33,099 nucleotides of DNA, taken from positions 310,022-343,120 of the forward strand of contig NZ_EQ973632.1 in the NCBI RefSeq assembly GCF_000157915.1, read 5' to 3'. The stretch's first letter is position 1. Each line of letters opens with the position of its first letter. The position numbers and the translations under genes were made by a program. The notes under the pieces are model-generated. The model saw only the letters and a list, made by a program, of their open reading frames with translations, ran no database searches and had not been told where the DNA came from. Positions 23,383 through 31,994 of this stretch are shown piece after piece. The stretch is from Phocaeicola coprophilus DSM 18228 = JCM 13818. Lineage in GTDB: Bacteria; Bacteroidota; Bacteroidia; Bacteroidales; Bacteroidaceae.

Positions 23383-25935
23383 TTAGTTTTTCAGGGAACT
23401 CATTCGCATTTCCAGGTCGTTTTCGTCCATGCACAGCACTTCGCGCGCCTTGCTTCCGTTGGTCGGCCCGACGATGCCTGCACGTTCCAGCTGGTCCATG
23501 ATACGTCCGGCACGGTTGTATCCGATGGAGAATTTACGCTGGATCAGAGACGTTGAACCCTGCTGGTGATAGATCAGCAGACGGGCTGCTTCTTCGAACA
23601 GCGGATCCAGGCGGTTCATGTCCACGTCGGCAGCAGCACTGGGTTCGGCGTTTTCGTCCACGTATTCAGGCAGCATGAAGGCAGTCGGATAGCCCTGCTG
23701 CTTGCTGATGTAGGAGGCGATCTTTTCCACTTCCGGAGTGTCGACAAAGGCACACTGCACACGGACGGGGTCGTTGCCTTGCAGGTAGAGCATATCTCCC
23801 TTACCGATCAGCTGCTGGGCTCCCGGACGGTCGAGGATGGTACGTGAGTCCATCATGGAAGCTACACGGAATGCCACACGGGCCGGGAAGTTGGCCTTGA
23901 TGGTACCGGTGATGATGTTGGTGGTCGGTCGCTGGGTAGCGATGATGGCGTGGATACCGACAGCACGTGCCAGCTGGGCAATACGGCAGATCGGCAGTTC
24001 CACTTCCTTGCCGGCAGTCATGATCAGGTCGCCGAACTCATCGATGATGATGACGATGTACGGCATGAACCGGTGTCCTTTTTCCGGATTCAGCTGGCGG
24101 CTGATGAACTTCGCGTTGTATTCCTTGATGTTACGGCAGCCTGCCTTGCGGAGCAGGTCGTAACGGGTATCCATTTCCACACAGAGCGAATTGAGGGTCT
24201 GTACAACCTTGGTCACGTCGGTGATGATGGCGTCTTCTCCGTCGGGCAGCTTGGCCAGGAAGTGACGTTCAATCGGCGCATAGATGGCGAATTCCACCTT
24301 CTTCGGGTCGATGATGACGAACTTCAGTTCGCTGGGGTGCTTCTTGTAGAGAAGGGAAGTCACGATGGCATTCAGACCGACAGACTTACCCTGTCCGGTT
24401 GCTCCGGCTACCAGCATGTGAGGCGCTTTGGCCAGATCCACCATAAACACTTCGTTGGTGATGGTCTTTCCGAGTGCTACGGGCAGGTCGAAAGTGGTTT
24501 CCTGGAACTTCTTGCTGGCCAGGATGGAGCTCATCGGAACGATGCGCGGATTGGCGTTCGGTACTTCAATACCGATGGTTCCCTTGCCCGGGATCGGAGC
24601 GATGATACGGATTCCGAGGGCAGAAAGGCTCAGGGCAATGTCGTCTTCCAGGTTACGGATCTTGGAGATGCGGACACCTTCGGCAGGAGTGATCTCATAA
24701 AGCGTAATGGTCGGACCCACACTGGCCTTGATCGAACTGATCTCGATGCCGAAACTGCGGAGCACTTTGATGATACGGTCCTTGTTGGCATTCTGTTCCT
24801 CCATGTCGATGGTCGGCTCGTTGTCGTTGTAAGTGTTCAGCAGATCCAGGGTCGGGAATTTGTAGTGTTCCAGATCCAGACGGGGATTGTAAGGCTGTGT
24901 CACGTCGCCGGTATAGGCTTCATCCTCTTCGCTGGTTTTCTCGTCGATCTCGAAAGCCGGTTCACCGCCGGAAGGAAGCAGATCCGCTTTTTCTCCGGTT
25001 GCGATTTCCACCCGCATGTCGCTGGCCTTACTTTCCCTGACCGGAGTTTCGTCCAGACTCAGTTCAATTTCGTGGGCCTTTGACTGCGGCTCGTTCTTGT
25101 CATTATCTTCCTCTTCTTCATATACTTCAGTCACTTTGGGTGAAGGAGTACTGGAAGAAGCAGCGTAAGTTTCTGATATCTTCTTTGCCGGGATATCTTC
25201 CGTCTTTTCTTCCTGAATTTCCGGTCCCGGAGTTGTTGCAGTCGGTTCGGTCGGACGCGGTTCGTCGGGCTGTTCCGGATCGGCCGGCTGCGGATCGTTT
25301 CCTTTTCTGCGGAGGTTCGGACGGAGCGCCTTGCGTACGAAAGGCATTGTCTTGCTGGTCAGTGCCACACAGAAAAGAATGGCTGTTACCAGCAGGGCCA
25401 GAATCAGTCCCGGTGTTCCGATCTGGGAACAGAACCAGCGGCTGACATTATATCCGTGCAGACCGCCCGGATAGATGAATGAGTTTTCAAAAGGACCTTC
25501 GAAAATCAGTCCCAGAGTGATGGAGAACCAGATCATGACGGTCATGCAGCCTGCAAACCATTTCCGCAGGCTGAAATTATAGGCTTTCATCAGCTTCATG
25601 CCTGCAACGATGAGGAACACGATGATGCAGTAGGCCGGAATTCCGAAGCAGTCATTGATCAGGTATTGTGAAAGCTGGGCACCCCGTGTACCGGCATAGT
25701 TCTGGATGCGGTTGCCTGTTTCCAGCAGTTCTCCGGGGTTAGGATGTGCCAGAATGCTCTGGTCGTTGCCTCCCGTGAAAAAGAAAGAACTGAACGCCAG
25801 CAGCATGTAGACGCCGAATATGACGCACAACAGTCCGATGACGAAATGTGCCGTTTCACTTTTAAGAGCCGTAACAACTTTCTGGGTTGTAACTCGCTTC
25901 TGTTCTGTAGTCTTGGTATCTGTTTTTTTCTTCAT
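23383..25935 (-). CDS. ftsK: DNA translocase FtsK
   Basis: This 850-residue protein has four N-terminal membrane helices (about 31-53, 101-119, 127-146 and 172-194), an acidic, proline-rich linker (about 210-350) and the FtsK/SpoIIIE motor with Walker A GATGQGKS (511-518) and Walker B DEFGDL (632-637). The C-terminal winged-helix gamma domain (about 785-845; STSLIQRKFSIGYNRAGRIMDQLE) reads polar DNA motifs. It pumps chromosome ends across the division septum and helps resolve dimers. The start is ATG 25935, preceded by its own -7 box. It leads a same-strand group with the LolA-like gene, DUF4836 and trxB. Confidence 0.96.
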   Translation of the reverse strand: MKKKTDTKTTEQKRVTTQKVVTALKSETAHFVIGLLCVIFGVYMLLAFSSFFFTGGNDQSILAHPNPGELLETGNRIQNYAGTRGAQLSQYLINDCFGIPAYCIIVFLIVAGMKLMKAYNFSLRKWFAGCMTVMIWFSITLGLIFEGPFENSFIYPGGLHGYNVSRWFCSQIGTPGLILALLVTAILFCVALTSKTMPFVRKALRPNLRRKGNDPQPADPEQPDEPRPTEPTATTPGPEIQEEKTEDIPAKKISETYAASSSTPSPKVTEVYEEEEDNDKNEPQSKAHEIELSLDETPVRESKASDMRVEIATGEKADLLPSGGEPAFEIDEKTSEEDEAYTGDVTQPYNPRLDLEHYKFPTLDLLNTYNDNEPTIDMEEQNANKDRIIKVLRSFGIEISSIKASVGPTITLYEITPAEGVRISKIRNLEDDIALSLSALGIRIIAPIPGKGTIGIEVPNANPRIVPMSSILASKKFQETTFDLPVALGKTITNEVFMVDLAKAPHMLVAGATGQGKSVGLNAIVTSLLYKKHPSELKFVIIDPKKVEFAIYAPIERHFLAKLPDGEDAIITDVTKVVQTLNSLCVEMDTRYDLLRKAGCRNIKEYNAKFISRQLNPEKGHRFMPYIVIIIDEFGDLIMTAGKEVELPICRIAQLARAVGIHAIIATQRPTTNIITGTIKANFPARVAFRVASMMDSRTILDRPGAQQLIGKGDMLYLQGNDPVRVQCAFVDTPEVEKIASYISKQQGYPTAFMLPEYVDENAEPSAAADVDMNRLDPLFEEAARLLIYHQQGSTSLIQRKFSIGYNRAGRIMDQLERAGIVGPTNGSKAREVLCMDENDLEMRMSSLKN

Positions 25936-25964
25936 TTGATGCTGTTTTTATCTGAATAACCCCG

Positions 25965-25972
25965 CAAATGTA
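25965..25972 (-). promoter_or_regulatory. -7 box of ftsK
   Basis: On the minus strand this reads TACATTTG, an exact TAnnTTTG, about 30 bases before the ftsK ATG. It lies back to back with the -7 box at 26005 for the opposite strand, so the 94-base gap is a divergent promoter region. Confidence 0.55.
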
Positions 25973-26004
25973 CGAATAAAACTAAAACTGAGAAATTTTT
26001 TTCG

Positions 26005-26012
26005 TACCTTTG
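26005..26012 (+). promoter_or_regulatory. -7 box of the DUF5063 gene
   Basis: TACCTTTG matches TAnnTTTG and lies 17 bases before ATG 26030, giving a leader of about ten bases. It probably drives the three plus-strand genes up to 28497. Confidence 0.55.
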
Positions 26013-26029
26013 CGAAGGTTAATGGACAA

Positions 26030-26644
26030 ATGAATATGAAAAAGAATACACAAGCCATATTTGATAAAAATACAGTGGAGTTTGTCACGGTGGCTGCCGA
26101 ATTCTGCGGTTTCCTGGAACGGGTTTCCGAGCAGAAACGCAGTCAGTTTGTTGATACGGCCCTGAAACTGCTGCCCTTGCTTTATCTGAAGGCATCGCTG
26201 CTTCCCGAATGTGAGCGGATGGAGGATTTTGATCCCGAAACCTTCGTGACCGAGAGCGATTATGAGCAGTTGCGCAGGGAAGTGGCGGCACTGATGGGCG
26301 ACCGTGATGACTATCTGGAAGTGTTTCTCGATGATATGATGTATAGTGATACTCCGATTCATCAGACCGTTTCCGAAGGACTGGCAGACATCTACCAGTC
26401 GGTGAAGGACTTTATCTGCGTGTTCCGTCTGGGACTGGAGCAGACCATGAACGATTCTCTGGTGATCTGCCGGGAACAGTTTGCCGAGTTCTGGGGACAG
26501 CGTCTGGTCAATCTGATGCGGGCCTTGCATGAAGTGAAATACAGCCGTCACGCAGCAGACGACGAGGAAGACGATTGCGGGTTTGAAGATGAAGGAGTGA
26601 CCGAAGACGAACTGTACGAAGGTCTGGATATGGGAGAGGAATAG
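26030..26644 (+). CDS. DUF5063 domain-containing protein
   Basis: This 204-residue cytoplasmic protein is mostly helical and acidic, ending in a strongly acidic tail (DDEEDDCGFEDEG onward). It matches DUF5063, a family found next to the RNase D-like exonuclease and the rRNA methyltransferase in Bacteroidales. No catalytic motif was recognised. ATG codons at 26030 and 26036 are both possible; I keep the first because the -7 box at 26005 leaves room for it. It is 25 bases upstream of the exonuclease gene, so an operon is likely and a role in RNA or nucleotide handling is possible but unproven. Confidence 0.85.
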   Translation: MNMKKNTQAIFDKNTVEFVTVAAEFCGFLERVSEQKRSQFVDTALKLLPLLYLKASLLPECERMEDFDPETFVTESDYEQLRREVAALMGDRDDYLEVFLDDMMYSDTPIHQTVSEGLADIYQSVKDFICVFRLGLEQTMNDSLVICREQFAEFWGQRLVNLMRALHEVKYSRHAADDEEDDCGFEDEGVTEDELYEGLDMGEE

Positions 26645-26669
26645 ATTAAAAACAACCGATAGAAAACGA

Positions 26670-27284
26670 ATGATTGTCATACCGAACAAAATAGACAAAA
26701 AAGTAATTGCCGAACTGCCGAAGGTGGTTTTCCCCGGACGGATTTATGTCATTTATACCGAAGCCGATGCACGCAAGGCTGTTGCATACCTGAATTCTCA
26801 TGCACTGGTGGGAGTAGATACGGAAACCCGCCCTTCTTTTCGCAAGGGAATGGTGAATCAGGTGGCGTTGTTGCAGGTGGCTACGGCAGATGCTTGTTTC
26901 CTGTTTCGGCTGAACCATATCGGATTGCCCGATTTCCTGGAAGAGTTTCTCCAGAACGATGTGCTCAAGGTGGGACTTTCGCTGAAGGATGATTTCCGGA
27001 TGCTGAGCCGCAGAAACCGGCAGGATCCCCGCACGGGAAACTGGGTGGAACTTCAGGATTATGTGCCTCATTTCGGCATTGAAGAGATGAGTCTGCAAAA
27101 GATTTATGCCTTGCTTTTCGGGGAGAAGATTTCGAAAACGCAACGGCTGTCCAACTGGGAAGCGGAAACGCTGACGGAAGCCCAGCAGTTGTATGCGGCC
27201 ACCGATGCCTGGGCCTGCGTACGGATTTATGAATATCTGGAAGAGTTGCGCCGGACAGGTGACTACCGGATTGAAAAACAGTGA
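26670..27284 (+). CDS. RNase D-like 3'-5' exonuclease
   Basis: This 204-residue protein is a DEDDy-type 3'-5' exonuclease: D50 and E52 in GVDTETRPSF (motif I), D107/D108 in VGLSLKDDFRML (motif II), and Y175 with D179 in YAATDAWA (motif III). These acids bind two metal ions that cut nucleotides from the 3' end. The protein has only the exonuclease domain and no HRDC domains, so it is shorter than true RNase D; RNA trimming is the likely job but DNA cannot be excluded. It is followed after 25 bases by the rRNA methyltransferase gene, which fits an RNA-metabolism operon. Confidence 0.9.
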   Translation: MIVIPNKIDKKVIAELPKVVFPGRIYVIYTEADARKAVAYLNSHALVGVDTETRPSFRKGMVNQVALLQVATADACFLFRLNHIGLPDFLEEFLQNDVLKVGLSLKDDFRMLSRRNRQDPRTGNWVELQDYVPHFGIEEMSLQKIYALLFGEKISKTQRLSNWEAETLTEAQQLYAATDAWACVRIYEYLEELRRTGDYRIEKQ

Positions 27285-27309
27285 TAACCTTTTTAATTAT
27301 ACAATAAAC

Positions 27310-28497
27310 GTGTCTTATAAGAAAGTATATCTGAAACCCGGTAAGGAGGAATCGTTGAAGCGTTTCCATCCGTGGGTGTTTTCTGGGGCTATTGCCCGTG
27401 TGGAGGGAGAGCCCGAAGAAGGGGAAGTAGTATATGTTTATACCTCACAGAAAGAATTTATAGCTTGTGGTCATTTCCAGGTGGGAAGCATTGCGGTGCG
27501 TGTGCTTTCTTTCCGTCAGGAAACCATTGACCATGCGTTCTGGGTACGCCGTCTGGAGGTGGCCAAGGATTTGCGCCGTGCTCTGGGACTGATCGGTAAC
27601 CCGCAGAACAATACTTATCGTCTGGTACACGGAGAAGGCGATAACCTGCCGGGACTGATCATTGACGTTTACGATCATACGGCGGTCATGCAGGCTCATT
27701 CTGCCGGCATGCATGTCTATCGCATGGAAATTGCCGATGCTCTGAGCGAAGTGATGGGGGATGTAATCCAGAACATTTACTACAAGTCGGAAACAACCCT
27801 GCCTTTCAAGGCGGATCTGCTGGCTACCGAGAACGGTTTCATCAAGGGAGGCAGTCCGGAGAATATCGCCATGGAAAACGGACTGAAATTCCATGTGGAC
27901 TGGCTCAAGGGACAGAAGACCGGTTTCTTTGTCGACCAGCGTGAGAACCGTCATCTGCTGGAACACTACGCTAAGGGACGGAACGTACTGAATATGTTCT
28001 GTTATACCGGCGGTTTCTCTTTCTATGCCATGCGCGGAGGAGCGAACCTGGTGCATTCCGTGGACAGCTCTGCCAAAGCGATCGATCTGACCAATGAGAA
28101 TGTGGAACTCAACTTCCCCGGTGATGCACGTCACCAGGCTTTTGCGGAAGATGCGTTTAAGTTCCTCGACCGGATGGGCGACCAGTACGATCTGATTATT
28201 CTTGACCCGCCTGCTTTTGCCAAGCACCGGGATGCCTTGCGCAATGCCTTGAGAGGCTATACCAAACTGAATGCAAAGGCTTTCGAAAAGATTCGTCCGG
28301 GAGGCATCCTGTTCACTTTCTCCTGTTCACAGGTGGTCAACAAGCAGGATTTCCGCAATGCGGTCTTTACGGCTGCTGCCCAGAGCGGACGCAGCGTGCG
28401 GATTCTCCATCAGCTGACTCAGCCGGGAGATCATCCGGTGAATATTTACCATCCAGAAGGCGAATACCTCAAAGGACTGGTACTTTACGTGGAATAA
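27310..28497 (+). CDS. rlmI: Class I SAM-dependent rRNA methyltransferase, RlmI type
   Basis: I start this gene at GTG 27310 (395 residues, MSYKKVYLKPGKEESL). The open frame extends back to 27193, but that part overlaps the exonuclease gene and resembles no family member. The product has an N-terminal PUA domain (about 3-75), a middle domain and a Rossmann methylase: QKTGFFVDQR (202-211), SAM motif NMFCYTGGFS (228-237), DPPAF (299-303) and catalytic SCSQ (338-341). RlmI makes 5-methylcytosine at position 1962 of 23S rRNA in E. coli; the same role is inferred here. Transcription ends at a strong hairpin. Confidence 0.9.
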   Translation: MSYKKVYLKPGKEESLKRFHPWVFSGAIARVEGEPEEGEVVYVYTSQKEFIACGHFQVGSIAVRVLSFRQETIDHAFWVRRLEVAKDLRRALGLIGNPQNNTYRLVHGEGDNLPGLIIDVYDHTAVMQAHSAGMHVYRMEIADALSEVMGDVIQNIYYKSETTLPFKADLLATENGFIKGGSPENIAMENGLKFHVDWLKGQKTGFFVDQRENRHLLEHYAKGRNVLNMFCYTGGFSFYAMRGGANLVHSVDSSAKAIDLTNENVELNFPGDARHQAFAEDAFKFLDRMGDQYDLIILDPPAFAKHRDALRNALRGYTKLNAKAFEKIRPGGILFTFSCSQVVNKQDFRNAVFTAAAQSGRSVRILHQLTQPGDHPVNIYHPEGEYLKGLVLYVE

Positions 28498-28500
28498 TAT

Positions 28501-28562
28501 AAAATCCCTCTATTTCATTTTTCTGGCTCAACTGAGTTCCGGAGTTGAAATAGAGGGATTTT
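28501..28562. terminator. Bidirectional terminator, 17-bp perfect stem
   Basis: Arms 28501-28517 (AAAATCCCTCTATTTCA) and 28546-28562 pair perfectly over 17 bases around a 28-base loop. The plus-strand exit has TTTTTG and the minus-strand exit has a T-run as well. It lies between the ends of rlmI and fkp, which converge, so it can serve both. Confidence 0.9.
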
Positions 28563-28584
28563 TGTTTAGTTACGGTTCGCTTGT

Positions 28585-31422
28585 TTAACTGCGGCTCACT
28601 TCCAGACCTTTGTCTGACAGACTCATTTCTACGAAACGGGCCAGGCTGTTAGGCGGATTCTGCTGCAGGATCTGACGGATGCGTACGGCTGCTTCCGGAT
28701 CCTTGGCTACCATGTAGAGATAACCGCCACCACCGGCTCCCGGCAGTTTGTAACCCAGACACAGATCGTCAATCTGACCGGTCAGTGCAGCTACGGCCGG
28801 CGGATTGGTTCCTGCATCCAGCAGCTGGTTCTGCTGCCAGGTCTTGCGGATCAGTCGTCCGGTAGCTTCGAAGTCGTTGCGCTGGATCGCGTCGTAGAGA
28901 TCCAGAGCATGCTGTTTCATTTCACCCAGCAGTTGCAGGTGTGAAGTGGAATTCAGGAACATGCCGCGTACGATTTCTGCCAGAATGCCTTTGGCCGTAC
29001 GGGTAATGCCGGTATAATAAAGCAGGTGACACTTGCTGTATTCCGGATCGGTAAACAGATGTTCCGGCAACCAGCGTACGGACGGATTCTGTGCCCATCC
29101 CGACTGTGTCTGAAGCAGTTTTACACCCTGCAGCACACCTCCGTACTGATCCTGCCATCCGCCGCCGGTAGTCAGCAGCTGTTCCAGAATCAGCGTGCGG
29201 TTGCATACTTCGTGCTTGTCCCAGTTCAGGCCGCAGAAATCGTTGACTGCTCCCAGTACCGTCGAAGCCAGGATGGAGCTTGTGCCCAGTCCTGAACCTG
29301 CCGGAATAGCCGACAGGAGAGTAACCTCGATACCTGCACCGAATGCTTTCAGCTGTTCTTCCAGAGATGCATAATGTTCCGTACTGAAATCCGGGTGGAA
29401 ACCGGCCAGTACCAGTGCTGCCTTAGGAATGGAGAAGGGTGAACCTACTTTGTTGAATCCTGCCAGTTCTTCGTAAGTATGGATGATTTCAATGGCTCCC
29501 AGGTCGATGGAACGCAGTACCACCTGATACTCCTTGCTGGGTTTCACGTACACTTGCAACGGGGGCTGTCCGTTCAGTTCGATGGCCAGGTTCACCACGT
29601 TTCCACCTTCCATCAGACTGTAGGGTGGGGTGTCTGTCCATCCGCCTGCCAGGTCGATACGTACCGGGCTTCGTCCCCAGACAATCTGGTCGGCATAGAC
29701 CGACATGCGGGGATGCTGGCGTTTGTTGACGGTAGCGGTCAGTCCTTCACGCATCAGACGGAATGCCAGATCTTCCTGTTCCTTGCCGTCCTGTCCTTTC
29801 AGAGTCAGGGTACGTGAACGGAACATCGCGTCACTGATGCGGGTCATCAGCGGAGCGGTTTCCGGCAGTGGAGCCGGCAGTTCCAGCCCTTCTGCAGCAT
29901 ACGCTTCCGCAGCTTCCTGCAGGTTCAGCTGATAGAACACACTCTGTTCCCAGTTGCGTGCCAGTGCGTTCCAGCTGTCTTTCCGGAATGCCTCACGCTG
30001 GGCAGTCAGCCGTCTCAGGTTGGCATAAGCAGAGATTTCGTCGGCCGATACCTTTCTGGCTTCTTCCCATACCTTCCGTCCGGCTTCCAGTTCCGGTTCC
30101 GAAGTCATCCATCGCAGGGCGAGACCCAGCTGTTCCGTGTCCTTGCATACCGGGAAGATCCGTGCTGCCTGCAGGTCGTGATTCTGTTCGATATCGGCCG
30201 CATTCAACTGACGGGCTGCCAGCCATTCTCCGGCGGGACGTCCCTGATACATCACGTCCGGATTGTCGAGCGCTCCCTTGAAGGCATCGTTGAATCCGTA
30301 CGGACGTGCCACGTAGTCACTCTCTCCGAAAGGAACGACGTCGATACAGACTCCCTCCGGCACGTTCAGTGTCCAGTCGTTCATCGGTACTCCCGTGATG
30401 ATATTGCGGTTGTGAAGCGTCCATCTGGCTCCTACGCAGCTGTTTTCCACCCAGGTCTGTGAGTTTTCGGCCGTCAGCCGGTAGTTCAGCACAGCGTTCT
30501 GTACGAACATTTCCGGATGGGGTTTCACCTTCCGGTGCATGATGGCCCGCTGGTCGATGACCAGGTTCTGTACGGCCAGTGTCGATGACAGCATTTCGCG
30601 GCTGGTTCCGTAGTGGTAGAATTCTCCTTCCGGCAGAGGAAGAATGGCTACGCTCAGCTGGTTCAGTTCTTCGTCCACGATCCGCGGATGTTCACCCAGA
30701 GCCAGTCCGAATTCCGAATACATGTCGTAGAATCCCAGACTGCCGTTCTTCATCGAACGTTTCACCATCAGGTCAATTGCGCGGTCGCTCAGCAGCCAGA
30801 TACCGATATCCATCAGGAAAAGATAGTTCTGCATCAGGTCACCCAGCTGTTCTACGGAAGGCTTCTGCAACATGAAGTCCAGACGCTCCGGTGTGTTGCG
30901 TGAAGACACGAAGACTCCGTGATTTTTGGCCAGATTCGGGTCCACCCACAGTCCGTAGCATACGACGTCTGCTTCCGGAATGTCCTGCAGGGCTTTTCCG
31001 GCACGGATATAAACATCTCCGCTGGCAATCAGCGTGTGGAGTGAATCCGGTGCTTTCTGCATGATCTGCTCGTAAAGCGGCAGCTGCAGGGACAGCAGGT
31101 TCTGGGTAAGCCGTTGTCCGCGTTCCCAGCGGAACACCGGTATCGGAGTCAGTATCTTTCCGGAAGGAGCATATCCCGGCAGACGGCGGCTCTGTCCTCC
31201 TGCATGCAGCAGGATACGTTTTTCCTTGGCCAGCCAGTCAGTCAGGGCTTCTTCGTTGTTTTCATTGGCTTTACAGGCTTGCAGCAGCCAGGCAGTTCCG
31301 CCTCCTGATCCCAGCTTGCTTCCGATGGGGTCAGAGGTGCAGAACCATTCTTTGCGGTCTGCTTTCTCGATGTCATAAAAGCATTCCACCAGGTTGGGTG
31401 GAAGTGAGAGTAGTTTCTTCAT
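28585..31422 (-). CDS. fkp: Bifunctional L-fucokinase / GDP-L-fucose pyrophosphorylase
   Basis: This 945-residue fused enzyme salvages free L-fucose. The C-terminal GHMP kinase makes L-fucose-1-phosphate, and the N-terminal nucleotidyltransferase joins it to GTP to give GDP-L-fucose. The N-terminal half shows HAGGQSRRLP (73-82) with the following SGKILTPIP. The kinase shows motif 1 RSPVRIDLAGGW (584-595), motif 2 PAGSGLGTSS (707-716) and motif 3 LPGAGGGGY (893-901). Length is close to the well-studied Bacteroides Fkp. It starts 30 bases after the UpxY-like gene and two genes after fcl, so salvage and de novo branches meet in one operon. Products feed fucosylated surface glycans. Confidence 0.96.
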   Translation of the reverse strand: MKKLLSLPPNLVECFYDIEKADRKEWFCTSDPIGSKLGSGGGTAWLLQACKANENNEEALTDWLAKEKRILLHAGGQSRRLPGYAPSGKILTPIPVFRWERGQRLTQNLLSLQLPLYEQIMQKAPDSLHTLIASGDVYIRAGKALQDIPEADVVCYGLWVDPNLAKNHGVFVSSRNTPERLDFMLQKPSVEQLGDLMQNYLFLMDIGIWLLSDRAIDLMVKRSMKNGSLGFYDMYSEFGLALGEHPRIVDEELNQLSVAILPLPEGEFYHYGTSREMLSSTLAVQNLVIDQRAIMHRKVKPHPEMFVQNAVLNYRLTAENSQTWVENSCVGARWTLHNRNIITGVPMNDWTLNVPEGVCIDVVPFGESDYVARPYGFNDAFKGALDNPDVMYQGRPAGEWLAARQLNAADIEQNHDLQAARIFPVCKDTEQLGLALRWMTSEPELEAGRKVWEEARKVSADEISAYANLRRLTAQREAFRKDSWNALARNWEQSVFYQLNLQEAAEAYAAEGLELPAPLPETAPLMTRISDAMFRSRTLTLKGQDGKEQEDLAFRLMREGLTATVNKRQHPRMSVYADQIVWGRSPVRIDLAGGWTDTPPYSLMEGGNVVNLAIELNGQPPLQVYVKPSKEYQVVLRSIDLGAIEIIHTYEELAGFNKVGSPFSIPKAALVLAGFHPDFSTEHYASLEEQLKAFGAGIEVTLLSAIPAGSGLGTSSILASTVLGAVNDFCGLNWDKHEVCNRTLILEQLLTTGGGWQDQYGGVLQGVKLLQTQSGWAQNPSVRWLPEHLFTDPEYSKCHLLYYTGITRTAKGILAEIVRGMFLNSTSHLQLLGEMKQHALDLYDAIQRNDFEATGRLIRKTWQQNQLLDAGTNPPAVAALTGQIDDLCLGYKLPGAGGGGYLYMVAKDPEAAVRIRQILQQNPPNSLARFVEMSLSDKGLEVSRS

Positions 31423-31452
31423 TGCTTATTCTTGCTTTTAGTTTGAATTCGT

Positions 31453-31980
31453 TTATTTTGCCGGGCTGTCTTCCGGTGTTGCTTCCACATATCCGACAGG
31501 CATTTCCACAGAAGCATATCCCAGCTGTTCGATGCGTACCATCACCTGTGATTTTCCGTCGATTTCCGTCAGTTCGCCGTCCAGTCCTGCCAGCGGTCCC
31601 TTGATGACCCGTATCTTTTGTCCCGGGGCGAGGGGAGTATTGATGAAGTGTACAGCTTCTTCCGAATAGTCCAGCATGAAGCGGAAACGCTGCATTTCCT
31701 CGTCGCGGATTACGGCCGGCCGGTGAGTGCAGCGGTCTATCAGACAGCCGCTCACGGATGGAATGTTTCTCATCACGGACAGTCGTACCTGTTCGGAAGC
31801 CCGGATGAAGATCATCATCGGGATGACCACCACTTGCAGCTTCTTGCGGCGGTCGCTCCATTGCCGGACAACTTCCTGTACCGGGAGATAATGTTCCACT
31901 CCCATTTGTCCCAGCTTTTCGGCCACCTTCTTTTCGTGGTGCATGCGTACATACATCGCATACCAGTTCTCTTTCTCCAT
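31453..31980 (-). CDS. UpxY/NusG-like transcription antiterminator
   Basis: I start at ATG 31980 (175 residues, MEKENWYAMYVRMHHEKK); an earlier start at 32037 would overlap fcl and adds no family sequence. The protein has an NGN domain (about 5-110; WYAMYV, EKKVAEKL, YLPV, MMIFIR) and a KOW domain (about 117-165; APGQKIRVIKGPLAGLDGEL). This is the layout of NusG paralogues such as UpxY, which ride on RNA polymerase and let it read long capsule operons. UpxY genes usually stand first in a polysaccharide locus. Here the gene sits between fcl (14 bases upstream) and fkp (30 bases downstream). No UpxZ-like partner follows. Confidence 0.85.
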   Translation of the reverse strand: MEKENWYAMYVRMHHEKKVAEKLGQMGVEHYLPVQEVVRQWSDRRKKLQVVVIPMMIFIRASEQVRLSVMRNIPSVSGCLIDRCTHRPAVIRDEEMQRFRFMLDYSEEAVHFINTPLAPGQKIRVIKGPLAGLDGELTEIDGKSQVMVRIEQLGYASVEMPVGYVEATPEDSPAK

Positions 31981-31994
31981 ATCTTTTTCTTCTG

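Noticed and set aside
23950-25083. 377-codon open frame opposite ftsK
   Set aside because: It is a shadow of the well-supported FtsK reading frame with low-complexity, histidine-rich content.
27193-27309. Upstream extension of the rlmI reading frame
   Set aside because: It overlaps the exonuclease coding sequence and its translation is unlike the conserved RlmI N terminus, which starts at GTG 27310.
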